NCBI GenBank assembly: GCA_002410505.1
Contig: DHSO01000047.1
Coordinates: forward strand, 1 to 48,520
Length of the DNA stretch: 48,520 bases
From: Cloacimonetes bacterium UBA5284
GTDB lineage: Bacteria > Cloacimonadota > Cloacimonadia > Cloacimonadales > Cloacimonadaceae
Reading direction: 5' to 3'
A program made the position numbers and the translations under genes. Each line of letters starts with the position of its first letter. Positions within the stretch are counted from its first letter, which is position 1. Positions 27,574-36,706 of this stretch are shown here, in pieces. The notes under the pieces are model-generated. The model did no database searches, was not told where the DNA came from, and saw only the letters and a list, made by a program, of their open reading frames with translations.

Positions 27574-27888
27574 TTACTTTTGTTGAACAAGCATCATAAT
27601 AGGTGGTCCTTTATGCATAAATCGAGTCCATTCACTATTATTAAAGGGAACTGCTATTGATTTGGAGCCTTTGCTTGAGTGTGTTGACTTTAGTTCTAGA
27701 GAAACTCTGGAGCATGGATTGAGGGGAATACCAGTAAGTACTTGTATGCAAGCCGCTTCAATGAATACAGGCAACACATGGAAAGCAAAAGGCTTTGGTT
27801 CATGTTCTGTAGTCTTGTATACGATGTAAGCTGTATCTTCTCCCGGCCATAAGCTTGTTTCATATGGCGGTGAATAATTGTGCCACAA
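27574..27888 (-). CDS. Doubtful open frame, possible gene remnant
   Basis: The minus strand has an open frame of 104 codons from an ATG, and the frame stays open upstream to about 27975 with plausible protein-like content (TCKPASLKRGEILTLIQST) but no start codon with a ribosome site. Composition is protein-like (PPYETSLWPGEDTAYIVYK). I recognise no family. It may be the tail of a decayed gene or a small real protein. The rest of 27444-28114 shows nothing else. Confidence 0.3.
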   Translation of the reverse strand: MWHNYSPPYETSLWPGEDTAYIVYKTTEHEPKPFAFHVLPVFIEAACIQVLTGIPLNPCSRVSLELKSTHSSKGSKSIAVPFNNSEWTRFMHKGPPIMMLVQQK

Positions 27889-28114
27889 AATGATAGTTGA
27901 CTGGATTAAAGTTAAGATTTCACCGCGTTTTAAGGAGGCAGGCTTGCAAGTTCTTACGATTCAAGCTATTGTCGATTGCCGGAAAACTGCAAAACGTGCA
28001 GCTAGCTAACTGATGTCTACCTTTCCAAAGCAAAACATGCCCTAATTACCATTCTGATTGTTATCTATATCAGGACTTTCGATAATTTCGGGGTATGTGT
28101 ATCAAAAAAACTGA

Positions 28115-28143
28115 TTGACAAAAAAGCGGTCTTGGATTCTAAG
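28115..28143 (+). promoter_or_regulatory. Promoter of the tRNA gene
   Basis: TTGACA (28115-28120), a 17-base spacer, then TCTAAG (28138-28143), 16 bases before the tRNA. Confidence 0.6.
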
Positions 28144-28159
28144 GAGAGGCACAGTGATG

Positions 28160-28235
28160 GGGCCTATAGCTCAGCTGGTAGAGCTTCCGGCTCATAACCG
28201 GATGGTTGGGGGTTCGAGTCCCTCTGGGCCCACCA
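28160..28235 (+). tRNA. tRNA-Met (anticodon CAT)
   Basis: A complete cloverleaf can be drawn. The acceptor GGGCCTA pairs with TGGGCCC (one G-T pair), the D stem is GCTC/GAGC, and the anticodon stem TCCGG/CCGGA has loop CTCATAA with CAT at 28193-28195. The T stem is GGGGG/CCCTC with loop TTCGAGT, and CCA is encoded. The anticodon stem lacks the three G-C pairs of an initiator and the acceptor is paired at position 1, so it is either elongator tRNA-Met or a tRNA-Ile2 whose C34 becomes lysidine. Confidence 0.95.
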
Positions 28236-28288
28236 CTTTTTTTTTCTTCTTCGCCACAATCACTTATATTGTATGTGAAGGAATCTAT

Positions 28289-29236
28289 ATGAAATACATA
28301 CATCTTGCATTCTTGCTTCTGGTGTTGTTAGCACCTTTGGGAGCCACAAAATACGCGGGAGAGATCTTTAGCTTCAGTCCCGGTGTGCAAAATCAAGCTA
28401 TGGGGAATACAGGTCTTACATATTATGAATCCCAAGCCGCCGGTTGGTGGAATCCCGCTCTTCTCGCTTACGACAGTTCCCGCGGTGTGGAGTTGATGCG
28501 CAGCGATCATTTTGAAGGTCTGCTCACTCAAAACCAAATCTCCCTGAAAGTCGGTAGCGGCACTGCTGTATCCATCAATCATCTTGCCATCGATAAAATC
28601 AAGCTCACAAAGCTGGAAAACGAAGACGAGGAGATTAGTAACGACAATCGCCCCTACGTGTGGAAGACCGTTACAAACCAGGATCTGATCGCCAGCGTAT
28701 CCTATGGCAGAGCGATGGCCGAGGATTTTTATGTAGGCATCTCGCCCAAGCTGGCATACCGCAGTCTCGCAGAGCACAGCGGTTACGGCATCGGCGCGGA
28801 CATAGGAGCGCTGTGGGATCCGGGTAAAGGCTTTCTGGCAGGCATAAACTTGCGGGATTTCTTTGGCACACAGATCCTTTGGGAATCCGGCGAGCACGAG
28901 ATCGCCATGCCAAATCTGGATGTCGAGCTATCCTATCGTCGCGAAGTATTCGGCACCTCTATTCCTGTGCTGCTCGCGCTCAGAAGCCAGATCTATGCCG
29001 AAGAACGGGGAGATGCCGCCAATTTCAGCAGCTCTGCTCTCAGCGGAGACATCCATGCCGGGCTCATGATTCGCCCCACACCCGCCCTGAAATTGATGGC
29101 TGGGTACGACGTGAACAGCTTCAGCACCGGGCTGGGTCTTGAGTTCAAGTCCTTGGGTGTGAATTACGCGTTCAAGACCAATTCAACTGACGGCTTGGGC
29201 TACACGCAAAAGATTGCGTTATCCTATTCATGGTAA
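28289..29236 (+). CDS. PorV-like outer-membrane protein (UPF0164 type)
   Basis: The start is the ATG at 28289 behind GAAGGA; a longer frame running back through the tRNA is spurious. The 315-residue protein has a signal peptide (MKYIHLAFLLLVLLAPLGATKYA). The mature N-terminus FSFSPGVQNQAMGNTGLTYY, followed by AAGWWNPALLA, is the PorV/PorQ/UPF0164 hallmark. The rest alternates as barrel strands and ends in a terminal Trp. PorV acts as a shuttle for cargo in type IX secretion. A cargo-type protein with a sorting domain is encoded 2.3 kb downstream. It overlaps dxr by seven bases. Confidence 0.85.
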   Translation: MKYIHLAFLLLVLLAPLGATKYAGEIFSFSPGVQNQAMGNTGLTYYESQAAGWWNPALLAYDSSRGVELMRSDHFEGLLTQNQISLKVGSGTAVSINHLAIDKIKLTKLENEDEEISNDNRPYVWKTVTNQDLIASVSYGRAMAEDFYVGISPKLAYRSLAEHSGYGIGADIGALWDPGKGFLAGINLRDFFGTQILWESGEHEIAMPNLDVELSYRREVFGTSIPVLLALRSQIYAEERGDAANFSSSALSGDIHAGLMIRPTPALKLMAGYDVNSFSTGLGLEFKSLGVNYAFKTNSTDGLGYTQKIALSYSW

Positions 29237-30387
29237 GAAAAAAGATCGCTCTGCTGGGCGCCACCGGATCAATCGGCAATTCGTTTTTTAAGGTCTATTG
29301 TGAACAACAACAACGGCTCACACTCAGTCTTGCCGTCGCGCACACAAATTTTAGCAAGCTCTGCCCCCTTGCCCTTGAGTTGAATATCCCCGTCCTGGTC
29401 TTTACCGGTATCAAAGATCCAGCACTGCAGGAAAAGATCCGCACCGAATGCCCCGCGCAGAAAGTGTATTTTGGCTCCGCTGATCTGCTTTCGCTCCTGG
29501 AAGAGGCGGATTATGATATCGGTCTCAATGCCATCGGCGGATCTGCCGGGATAGAAGCAACTTTCGCCATCCTGAAGCGTGGCAAAAAGCTCGCCCTGGC
29601 CAATAAAGAATCTCTGGTGATGGGCGGACATCTGGTCCAGAAATTGAAAAAACCCGGCCAGATCTTACCGGTGGATAGCGAGCATTCGGCAATCTTTCAA
29701 GCTATGGGGATTCACCCCCATCATGAAGTGCAAAAACTTATCATCACAGCATCCGGCGGCGCTTTCCGCAGCCTGCCTTTGCAGGATTTTGACGCCATCA
29801 CACCGCGAATGGCTTTGAGACACCCAAATTGGGATATGGGCGCGAAGGTTACTCTGGATAGCGCCACCATGTTCAATAAAGCCCTGGAGGTGATGGAAGC
29901 GCACTGGCTCTTCGATATGCCATACGAGCGCATCAAGGCGGTGATTCATCCCCAATCCATCGTCCATTCTCTGGTACAATTCCAAGATGGCTCGCTGCTG
30001 GCTCAGCTCAGCGCTCCGGATATGAGCCTGCCCATTCTCTACGCGCTCAGCTACCCCGAACGCTGGAGCTCGGATATTGTACACACAGACCTTTTGTCGT
30101 TGCCCGAACTCAGTTTTGAAGAAATCCCCGCCGCACGCTATCCGCTATTCTATCTCGGTCTTGAGGTTGCCACCCAAGGCGGCATCCTGCCCACGGTAAT
30201 GAACGCTGCCGTGGAAGCCGCCATGAAGCTCTTTTTGGAAGAGAAAATACCCTTCACGGGCATCTATCCTCTGGTAGAGCGCACGATCGCCTCCGCCGAG
30301 CAGATCTCGGAGCCTGATCTGGATACTATCATAGCTGCCAATCGCGATTATTACCGGCGCTGCCTCGCGCTACATGAAAAACAATAA
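29230..30387 (+). CDS. dxr: 1-deoxy-D-xylulose 5-phosphate reductoisomerase
   Basis: This enzyme makes 2-C-methyl-D-erythritol 4-phosphate in the MEP isoprenoid pathway. The 385-residue protein has the NADPH loop LLGATGSIGNS at its N-terminus. The metal/substrate motifs ANKESLVMGG and VDSEHSAIFQ, the flexible-loop segment HPNWDMGAKVTLDSATMFNK and VIHPQSIVHSLVQF are also present. Length and motifs are complete. It starts within the last codons of the PorV-like gene and is followed 18 bases later by the M42 peptidase. Confidence 0.98.
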   Translation: MVRKKIALLGATGSIGNSFFKVYCEQQQRLTLSLAVAHTNFSKLCPLALELNIPVLVFTGIKDPALQEKIRTECPAQKVYFGSADLLSLLEEADYDIGLNAIGGSAGIEATFAILKRGKKLALANKESLVMGGHLVQKLKKPGQILPVDSEHSAIFQAMGIHPHHEVQKLIITASGGAFRSLPLQDFDAITPRMALRHPNWDMGAKVTLDSATMFNKALEVMEAHWLFDMPYERIKAVIHPQSIVHSLVQFQDGSLLAQLSAPDMSLPILYALSYPERWSSDIVHTDLLSLPELSFEEIPAARYPLFYLGLEVATQGGILPTVMNAAVEAAMKLFLEEKIPFTGIYPLVERTIASAEQISEPDLDTIIAANRDYYRRCLALHEKQ

Positions 30388-30405
30388 GATATATATGGAG
30401 ATAAC

Positions 30406-31434
30406 ATGGATTACACTCGCTACGCCGTTGATCAGATTTTAGCTTTGTGCAAGACGCCCAGCCCCACCGGATTCACCAAGCTGGCAACAGAATACCTGGT
30501 AAACGAACTGCAGGCTTTGGGCTTTGAAGCTCAGGTTTCTCGCAAGGGCTCCGTTCTGGCCAATCTGGGCGGCGAGGGCAAGCCCCTGATACTTGCCGCT
30601 CATGTCGATACCCTGGGAGCAATGGTAAGAGCCATCAAAGACAATGGCAGATTGCGTTTCACAAAGATCGGCGGTTATCCCGAAAACAACATTGAAAACG
30701 AAAATGTCATCATCCACACCAGAGATGGCAAACGCATATGTGGAACTGTGTATATAAACGGACCTGCTGTCCATGTATACAGCGATACCGGCTCCAGCAA
30801 ACGGGACGACAGCAGCATGGAGATAGTGCTCGACGAGATCGTCAAGAGCAAGGCTGATACCGAAAAACTCGGCATCTCGCCCGGCGATTTCATCTCGCTG
30901 GATGCCCGTACCATACTTACCGAATCCGGTTTCATCAAGAGCCGCCATTTGGACGATAAAGCCAGCGCCGGAGTGCTCTTGGCGCTTGCCAAAGAAGTGC
31001 GCGACGGCAAGCTGAAACCAGCCCGCAAAACCGGTATTCTATTCACCACCTACGAAGAGGTTGGACATGGCGCCGCCTCCGGCTTCCCGGAAGACACCGA
31101 GGAAATGATCTCTGTGGATATGGGTGCGGTAGGAGACGACCTGGGCACAGATGAATACAAGGTTTCTATCTGCGCCAAAGATTCCGGGGGCCCATACGAT
31201 TGGGACGTTACGGATAGTTTGATCAAGCTTGCCATAGAGTTGAAACTTCAATACGCGGTAGATATCTATCCATATTACGGTTCAGATGTGGAAGGCGCGT
31301 TGAGGGCCGGTTATGACATCAAACACGGACTCATTGGCCCCGGAGTATTTGCCTCCCATGGTTATGAACGCACTCATACTCATGCCATCGATAACACGTT
31401 GAAACTGCTGGAAGCCTATCTGGGCAAGGGTTGA
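30406..31434 (+). CDS. M42 family metallo-aminopeptidase
   Basis: This 342-residue cytoplasmic aminopeptidase has the family's di-metal site: AAHVDTLGAMV (His and Asp nearby), HLDDKASAGVLL (bridging Asp), TYEEVGHGAASG (Glu base and Glu ligand), SVDMGAVGDD and GYERTHTH. M42 enzymes form dodecameric tetrahedra that trim peptides; some were once annotated as endoglucanases. It fits a peptide-fermenting lifestyle and lies just upstream of an exported carboxypeptidase. Confidence 0.94.
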   Translation: MDYTRYAVDQILALCKTPSPTGFTKLATEYLVNELQALGFEAQVSRKGSVLANLGGEGKPLILAAHVDTLGAMVRAIKDNGRLRFTKIGGYPENNIENENVIIHTRDGKRICGTVYINGPAVHVYSDTGSSKRDDSSMEIVLDEIVKSKADTEKLGISPGDFISLDARTILTESGFIKSRHLDDKASAGVLLALAKEVRDGKLKPARKTGILFTTYEEVGHGAASGFPEDTEEMISVDMGAVGDDLGTDEYKVSICAKDSGGPYDWDVTDSLIKLAIELKLQYAVDIYPYYGSDVEGALRAGYDIKHGLIGPGVFASHGYERTHTHAIDNTLKLLEAYLGKG

Positions 31435-31517
31435 GCCCCACAAATGGGAATAATCCCTCTTTGGAGCAGAAATTGCATCTATTGAACTGAAAAAGATATA
31501 AATCTATGGAGTATACA

Positions 31518-33830
31518 ATGCGCCTTTATTACATCTGCCTGCTGATGGCCTTTTTTCCGCTGATTCTCTTCGGACAGGCAAATCTCCCCCTTCCTGAATG
31601 TTATCACACTTACGATGAAGCCAGAGACGAGCTGTATGCCTTGGAAGAGCAGTATCCCACCATGGCTAAAGTACACATCATAGGCTACTCTCAACTTGAA
31701 GCAATCCCCATCTACGCCTTGCAGATATCAAATGATGTGCAACAGCTGGAGGGAACATGGAACCGCCCGGCTTTGCTATTTGTGGGGCAGGTTCATGCCG
31801 AGGAAGTGTTGGGCCTACAGATCACTCTCAGCAATGCCAAAGAAATCCTGCAGAACAACCTGACAACACCATATATAAAATGGATTAATCAATTGGATAC
31901 GTGGTGGGTGCCCACTTTGAATCCGGAAGGGCACAATGTGGTAACTGCAAATCTGGACACATCTTACCGCAAAAACAAACGTGACAACAACGAAAATGGT
32001 ATCTTCGATTTTGATACCAGAGTGGGATACGATATCGACGGGGTGGATATCAACCGCAATTTCGATTTCAACTGGACTCATGGCGACACCCTGATGCAGC
32101 CCGGCGGCACCGAGGTTTACGACTACTATCGCGGCCCTGCTCCCATGAGTGAGAGTGAGATCCATGCCATCAAAGCTTTGAGTGACCAGAAGAAATTTGT
32201 TTACAGCATCTGCTGGCACTCCTCACGCTCCGGCAATTTCAGTGAAAAAGTATATTACTCATTCAATTGGAAAGATGTACGACCCTCTCCCGATTTCGCA
32301 TTTGCACAAAGCATCGGCCAGGGTGTGGCTACATCGATCTTGAAAGAAAACGGTCAACCTTATGAATACTATCCCAATGCCAGCCGTAGAGGAGCTTTCC
32401 ACGACTGGATGTACAAAGAATATGGAACTTTCCAGCTACTCATCGAAGTAGGCACCAGCAATCTGCAGCCCGAAGAACCCTTGATGCTGGATACGGTAGA
32501 ACGCGCCAGCGAAGGGGTATGGTGGATGCTGAACCGTGCTTTGAACTATTCCACGGACGTCCCCTCCACTTCCATGCTCACCGGAACCGTGAAAGACAGC
32601 GTTACCGGCGATGTGCTCGAAGCCGAAATCATCATCCCCGAAAAACACGCTCCCTGGTTCGTTGCCCGCACCAGTTCTCCGGATACCGGACGTTTTTGGA
32701 AAGCCTTGCCGCAAGGCAATTACACTATCCACGCTCGCAAAAAAGGCTATTGGGACGCAGAAATCGATAATGTTACTGTCTACAACACCGGCAGAACCAC
32801 CCGCAACATAGATCTCAGCCCCAAGGAAAGCGCGAATCTGCATGGCTATGTTATCAGTAATGGCATGAGCATTCCCGCCAAAATCATCATTAAAGACTTT
32901 ATCCCGGACGAATTGAACGTGATAGGCGGATATCAATACCAAGGCTACGAGGGAACATATCCTATCGAGATTTGGAGCAATGGCCGTTACCCCTATCTGG
33001 ACAGCCTGCAGATTGATCCCGGCAACTCTCAGATCAGCTTTGAGCTGGGCAAAGCCAATGTTATTTTTTCTGAAACCTGGGAAGATGGCACCGATAAATG
33101 GGAAATCAACGGTCCCTGGGTGCTGCAAGAAGAACTGAGTGTGAATGGACAAGCCATTACCGATAGCTGGGGCGGACGTGGGCATTACGCTCAAAATTGC
33201 GACGTATGGATCGCCACCAAAGAAGCTATCCTTATCCCAAACACAGGCAATCCCTTGTTGCACTTCGATTCCCATGTTTATACAGAATGGGACTATGATC
33301 CGGTTACGGTGGAAGCCTCGCTCGATGGCAACACCTGGCAGGAAATCTGGACAAAATCCGGACGCCTAGACTGGTGGCAAAAGGAATATGCCTATCTTTC
33401 CGATTACGCCGGACAAAACATCTATCTGCGCTTTCGCCTGCGTGACAACAGCATCGCTGATGAACTGACCGATCCGGGCTGGACTATCGACAACATCTAC
33501 GTGGTCTCCGGTAGCTCTGCTGCGCATAAAGATGTGTTGGTCCCGGGCCTGGAAAACACTCTACTCTTCCAAAACTACCCCAATCCCGCCAAGCAAAATA
33601 CACATATTCCCTATAGTTTAACCAGCAGCACCGAACCGAAGATCGATATCTACAACATCCGCGGTCAACATGAACGCAGCTATCGCCCTGGCACCAAAGC
33701 TGAAGGCAGTTACACCTGGTTTTTCGACGGCAAAGATGATGATGGCAGAAACCTTCCCAGCGGCATTTATTTCTACCGCATGAAAGCCGGAAAATATAGC
33801 AAAACCCGCCGTTTGGTATTGGTAAAATAA
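31518..33830 (+). CDS. Exported M14 zinc carboxypeptidase with C-terminal sorting domain
   Basis: The start is the ATG at 31518 behind GGAG. The 770-residue protein has a signal peptide (MRLYYICLLMAFFPLILFG). Residues 30 to about 340 are an M14 peptidase: zinc ligands H93 and E96 (VHAEE), substrate residues in DIDGVDINRNF, third zinc ligand H234 (CWHSSRSG) and catalytic E310 (LLIEVGTSN). A carboxypeptidase-regulatory-like domain follows (about 350-450). A galactose-binding/MAM-like domain around ETWEDGTDKWEINGPW comes next. The C-terminal sorting domain runs from QNYPNPAKQNT through IDIYNIRGQ to RRLVLVK. It would be secreted to the cell surface or medium to digest peptides. A strong terminator follows. 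Confidence 0.95.
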   Translation: MRLYYICLLMAFFPLILFGQANLPLPECYHTYDEARDELYALEEQYPTMAKVHIIGYSQLEAIPIYALQISNDVQQLEGTWNRPALLFVGQVHAEEVLGLQITLSNAKEILQNNLTTPYIKWINQLDTWWVPTLNPEGHNVVTANLDTSYRKNKRDNNENGIFDFDTRVGYDIDGVDINRNFDFNWTHGDTLMQPGGTEVYDYYRGPAPMSESEIHAIKALSDQKKFVYSICWHSSRSGNFSEKVYYSFNWKDVRPSPDFAFAQSIGQGVATSILKENGQPYEYYPNASRRGAFHDWMYKEYGTFQLLIEVGTSNLQPEEPLMLDTVERASEGVWWMLNRALNYSTDVPSTSMLTGTVKDSVTGDVLEAEIIIPEKHAPWFVARTSSPDTGRFWKALPQGNYTIHARKKGYWDAEIDNVTVYNTGRTTRNIDLSPKESANLHGYVISNGMSIPAKIIIKDFIPDELNVIGGYQYQGYEGTYPIEIWSNGRYPYLDSLQIDPGNSQISFELGKANVIFSETWEDGTDKWEINGPWVLQEELSVNGQAITDSWGGRGHYAQNCDVWIATKEAILIPNTGNPLLHFDSHVYTEWDYDPVTVEASLDGNTWQEIWTKSGRLDWWQKEYAYLSDYAGQNIYLRFRLRDNSIADELTDPGWTIDNIYVVSGSSAAHKDVLVPGLENTLLFQNYPNPAKQNTHIPYSLTSSTEPKIDIYNIRGQHERSYRPGTKAEGSYTWFFDGKDDDGRNLPSGIYFYRMKAGKYSKTRRLVLVK

Positions 33831-33852
33831 GCTGACAATCCATACTCTATAT

Positions 33853-33879
33853 GCCCCGGATATCTTACCGGGGCTTTTT
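33853..33879 (+). terminator. Rho-independent terminator after the M14 peptidase gene
   Basis: GCCCCGG (33853-33859) pairs perfectly with CCGGGGC (33868-33874) across an 8-base loop, followed by TTTTT. Confidence 0.9.
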
Positions 33880-33951
33880 CTTGACATACCAAATATCAAT
33901 ATAAGTTCTCACCCACCATTCTATCGCGCATACCGGGAAACAGAATTGCTC

Positions 33952-33979
33952 TTGACATCATCGCACTCTTCATTGATAT
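33952..33979 (+). promoter_or_regulatory. Promoter of the alcohol dehydrogenase gene
   Basis: TTGACA (33952-33957), a 16-base spacer and TGATAT (33974-33979). A second TTGACA sits at 33881-33886. An upstream in-frame ATG at 33978 lies inside the -10, which favours the later start. Confidence 0.45.
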
Positions 33980-34010
33980 GAACAAAAATAAACAAAAGGG
34001 GATCAAGATA

Positions 34011-35111
34011 ATGCTGTATCTGCCTACAAGAATTTTTTTTGGAGCCAAGGCCTTGGATGATGCGAGCGCGCGTCTGCCCGGGATAGGCAAGAAAGCCCTG
34101 ATCGTGTGCGGGAAAAGCAGCGCGGAGAAAAGCGGAGTGATGGACGCGCTCTTGCCCTCGCTACGCCGCGAAGGAATTGCTTTCAGCATCTTCAATGAGA
34201 TATCGGAAAACCCCACAATCACCCGGGTGATGAGCGGCAAAGAGCGTTTTATTCGCGAGAATTGCGATTTTTTGATCGGTATCGGCGGGGGCAGCCCCTT
34301 GGATGCTGCCAAAGCCATCTCGCTTGCAGCGGCAAACGATCTACAAATAAATGAATTATACGATGCCGGGAAGCAAGTCACGGCATACCCCATGGTTGCG
34401 ATTCCCACCACCCACGGCACCGGTTCGGAGGTCACACAATACAGTGTCCTAACCGACATCAAGAAAGGTAAAAAAGCCGGTTTTGGCAGCGATTTGATCT
34501 TTCCTTATATGGCAATAATCGACCCCAAATACAGTCTCAGCCTCAATCCGCGGATCAGCCTGAACACCTCTATAGACGCACTTTCACACCTGCTGGAGGG
34601 ATTATATAGCACTTCCCGCAATTCGCTGCTGTATCCAATGATCTTTCGCGGTATCGCGCTCATCAAAGACAATCTGGATACTTGCCTGAAAAATCCAGCT
34701 TATCTGCCCGCTCGTGAAGCCCTCTGTCTGGCATCGATGTATGGGGGGATCACCATCGCTCACACCAGCACAACCTTGCAGCATGCTATCGGCTATCCCT
34801 TTACCACAGCATACAATATCCCACACGGTCTTGCCAACGGGATGTTTATGGCTGCCATGATGCACTTCTATTATCCGGCCGTCAAAGCAGAATTGGACGC
34901 ACTTTTTGCTTTTCTGGAAATGAGTATGGACGAGTTTCTGGCCTGGTTGGATAGCTTTCCGATCCGCTTGAAAGTGGAAGCCGACGATGCTATTCTAAGA
35001 TCTTGGATTCCGCAGATCATGAGCGCCAGAAACACTGTGATAAGCCCAGTTAAGCCCAATGAAAGCGAGCTGATGGAACTACTGAAAAGTGTTCAGAAGG
35101 AGCAAGGATGA
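34011..35111 (+). CDS. Iron-containing alcohol dehydrogenase
   Basis: The start is the ATG at 34011, eight bases after AGGGGA, giving 366 residues beginning MLYLPTRIFFG. IGGGSPLDAAKAI binds NAD(P), TTHGTGSEVTQYSV is family specific, and the metal ligands lie in SIDALSHLLEG (Asp, His) and LQHAIGYPFTTAYNIPHG (two His). The enzyme reduces aldehydes to alcohols or the reverse; the substrate cannot be told (butanol-, propanediol- and lactaldehyde-type enzymes share these motifs). It overlaps the AhpD-like gene by four bases. Confidence 0.95.
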   Translation: MLYLPTRIFFGAKALDDASARLPGIGKKALIVCGKSSAEKSGVMDALLPSLRREGIAFSIFNEISENPTITRVMSGKERFIRENCDFLIGIGGGSPLDAAKAISLAAANDLQINELYDAGKQVTAYPMVAIPTTHGTGSEVTQYSVLTDIKKGKKAGFGSDLIFPYMAIIDPKYSLSLNPRISLNTSIDALSHLLEGLYSTSRNSLLYPMIFRGIALIKDNLDTCLKNPAYLPAREALCLASMYGGITIAHTSTTLQHAIGYPFTTAYNIPHGLANGMFMAAMMHFYYPAVKAELDALFAFLEMSMDEFLAWLDSFPIRLKVEADDAILRSWIPQIMSARNTVISPVKPNESELMELLKSVQKEQG

Positions 35112-35449
35112 AGGTAAGGGATTTCAGGAAACAGCGGGCAGAACTCACCAAGCTGACTTTGGATCGTGCCAATCTGAATATCAAACGCTTTTTTGCCCTG
35201 GATACAGCGGCATACAACGAGGGAGCTCTATCGGCAAAACACAAGGAGTTGATAGGCCTGGTAGCTTCTATGGTGCTGCGATGTGACGATTGCATCTGCT
35301 ATCATCTGGATCAGTGTTTTGATGCCGGAGTGAGTATGGACGAGCTGCAGGAAGCCATGAATATCGCCCTGGTGGTAGGTGGATCCATCGTGATTCCCCA
35401 TCTGCGGCGGGCAATGGCATATTGGGAAGATCTGCTCACCACTTCTTGA
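35108..35449 (+). CDS. Carboxymuconolactone decarboxylase / AhpD-like protein
   Basis: The 113-residue protein has the CxxCxxxH redox motif in RCDDCICYHL (C59, C62, H66), flanked by helices as in the AhpD fold (SAKHKELIGLVASM, GVSMDELQEAMNIALVV). Such proteins act as thiol peroxidase partners or small reductases; decarboxylase activity is unlikely with the redox motif. Translational overlap with the alcohol dehydrogenase gene suggests a shared role, perhaps in redox or aldehyde stress. Its end overlaps the convergent DUF486 gene by 14 bases. Confidence 0.9.
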   Translation: MKVRDFRKQRAELTKLTLDRANLNIKRFFALDTAAYNEGALSAKHKELIGLVASMVLRCDDCICYHLDQCFDAGVSMDELQEAMNIALVVGGSIVIPHLRRAMAYWEDLLTTS

Positions 35450-35765
35450 AAATGAAGAAAACTGCCAGGATGATCAGGGCGAAGCCTACCAAATAATTCC
35501 AGCGCAGTTCTTCTTTCAGATACAGTATAGAAAATACGCTAAATACCACCAGTGTAATCACTTCCTGAATGGTTTTGAGCTGATATGCATTGTAAACGCC
35601 ATAGCCGATGCGATTGGCCGGCACCTGAAAACAATATTCAAAGAAAGCGATAAACCAAGAGATGAAGATCACCTTCACGATGGGCGATCCTGTATTCTTC
35701 AGATGCCCATACCAGGCGAAGGTCATAAAGACGTTTGAGATTGAGAGCAGAACGATTGTTTTCAT
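35436..35765 (-). CDS. DMT-superfamily small membrane protein (DUF486)
   Basis: The 109-residue protein has four membrane spans. SNVFMTFAWYGHLK, FEYCFQVPANRIGYG and YLKEELRWNYLVGF match DUF486, a family of half-size drug/metabolite-transporter-like proteins. Such proteins probably dimerise; the substrate is unknown. It is the last gene of the long minus-strand operon that begins at gcvH. Confidence 0.9.
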   Translation of the reverse strand: MKTIVLLSISNVFMTFAWYGHLKNTGSPIVKVIFISWFIAFFEYCFQVPANRIGYGVYNAYQLKTIQEVITLVVFSVFSILYLKEELRWNYLVGFALIILAVFFIFKKW

Positions 35766-35790
35766 TAGGCTAATATTCTTTATCTTAAAA

Positions 35791-36654
35791 TTATTTTTGT
35801 ATCGCGGAGAGTATTCTGCTGGGATTGGAGCTTTGCAGCCAGTGGTTTAAGGCCATGGAAAAACCGTTTTCTTCACACAGCCCAACATTGATAAACTCTT
35901 GTTTCATGCTGTCGGGAGCGTTTGCCGTCACATAGGAGTTCGGACATATCTCCAGCATCTGCAAGTCGTTGTAATCGTTACCTATAACCATACACTGAGA
36001 GAGGGATAAGCCAATTTTGGACAACAAGTGTTGCAGTGCCGATCCTTTATTCACGCCGGGAGCGAAGATCTCGATCCAGAGCGAGGAGAAATCCAGCGGT
36101 GAAGTGGTGCGGATGATGGTCAAAGGATCCAGGCGGCGGGAAAGGCTGTCATAGAGATCCTCACGGTGGCTTTCCACAATAGCCAGAAATTGTGTGGCGA
36201 GTTTCCAACCGGGACCTTGTTCCTGCTTCAACTCTGTGGCATACTCCCGGTATATCTCCAGCCGCTGCAAAAAATCCGGGATAGCTTTGAACGCTTTGTA
36301 TTGCATATGATGCGTTTCAGGTATTGCATTGTGAAGCATATAATCCAGATTCAATTCTTCCAATACCTTGCATACTCTGCTGATCTGTTCCGCGTTCAGA
36401 TTTTGATTGTAGATGAGTTCCTGATTCTGCCAATCCATAATCCCGGCACCGGTAGCAAAGATCACAAAATCGAAAGGAGCATGAAGGGGAATCACTTTGC
36501 GCATACTGAACAGTGAGCGTCCCGTAGCCAGCACTCTACAGATACCCTTTTCAGAGAGGCTTTCCAGGCTGCGCAGATTCTCCACGCTGATCTCACCGTT
36601 ATGGGGCAGCAGAGTGCCGTCCAGATCGCTTACGCAAGCGCCACGATAGATCAA
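35791..36654 (-). CDS. HAD-superfamily phosphatase, Cof type
   Basis: The start chosen is TTG at 36654, which follows GGAGGAGA by about six bases and begins right at the domain; an earlier ATG would overlap the pyridoxal kinase end with unlike sequence. The 287-residue protein has motif I SDLDGTLL, motif II ATGRS, and motif III/IV with K in GVNKGSAL and VIGNDYNDLQML, plus a C2B cap. Cof-type enzymes dephosphorylate sugar phosphates, nucleotides, or pyridoxal phosphate; the neighbouring kinase makes the last attractive but unproven. Confidence 0.92.
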   Translation of the reverse strand: MIYRGACVSDLDGTLLPHNGEISVENLRSLESLSEKGICRVLATGRSLFSMRKVIPLHAPFDFVIFATGAGIMDWQNQELIYNQNLNAEQISRVCKVLEELNLDYMLHNAIPETHHMQYKAFKAIPDFLQRLEIYREYATELKQEQGPGWKLATQFLAIVESHREDLYDSLSRRLDPLTIIRTTSPLDFSSLWIEIFAPGVNKGSALQHLLSKIGLSLSQCMVIGNDYNDLQMLEICPNSYVTANAPDSMKQEFINVGLCEENGFSMALNHWLQSSNPSRILSAIQK

Positions 36655-36706
36655 GCTGTCTCCTCCGGATGAGACGAAATGCCTTCCAAGCCATTCACCA
36701 ACACCG

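Noticed and set aside
28160..28235. Initiator tRNA-fMet
   Set aside because: Position 1 is paired in the acceptor and the anticodon stem lacks the three consecutive G-C pairs of initiators.
28115..28288. A reading frame running through the tRNA into the PorV-like gene
   Set aside because: It crosses a perfect tRNA cloverleaf; the ATG at 28289 with GAAGGA and a clean signal peptide is the real start.
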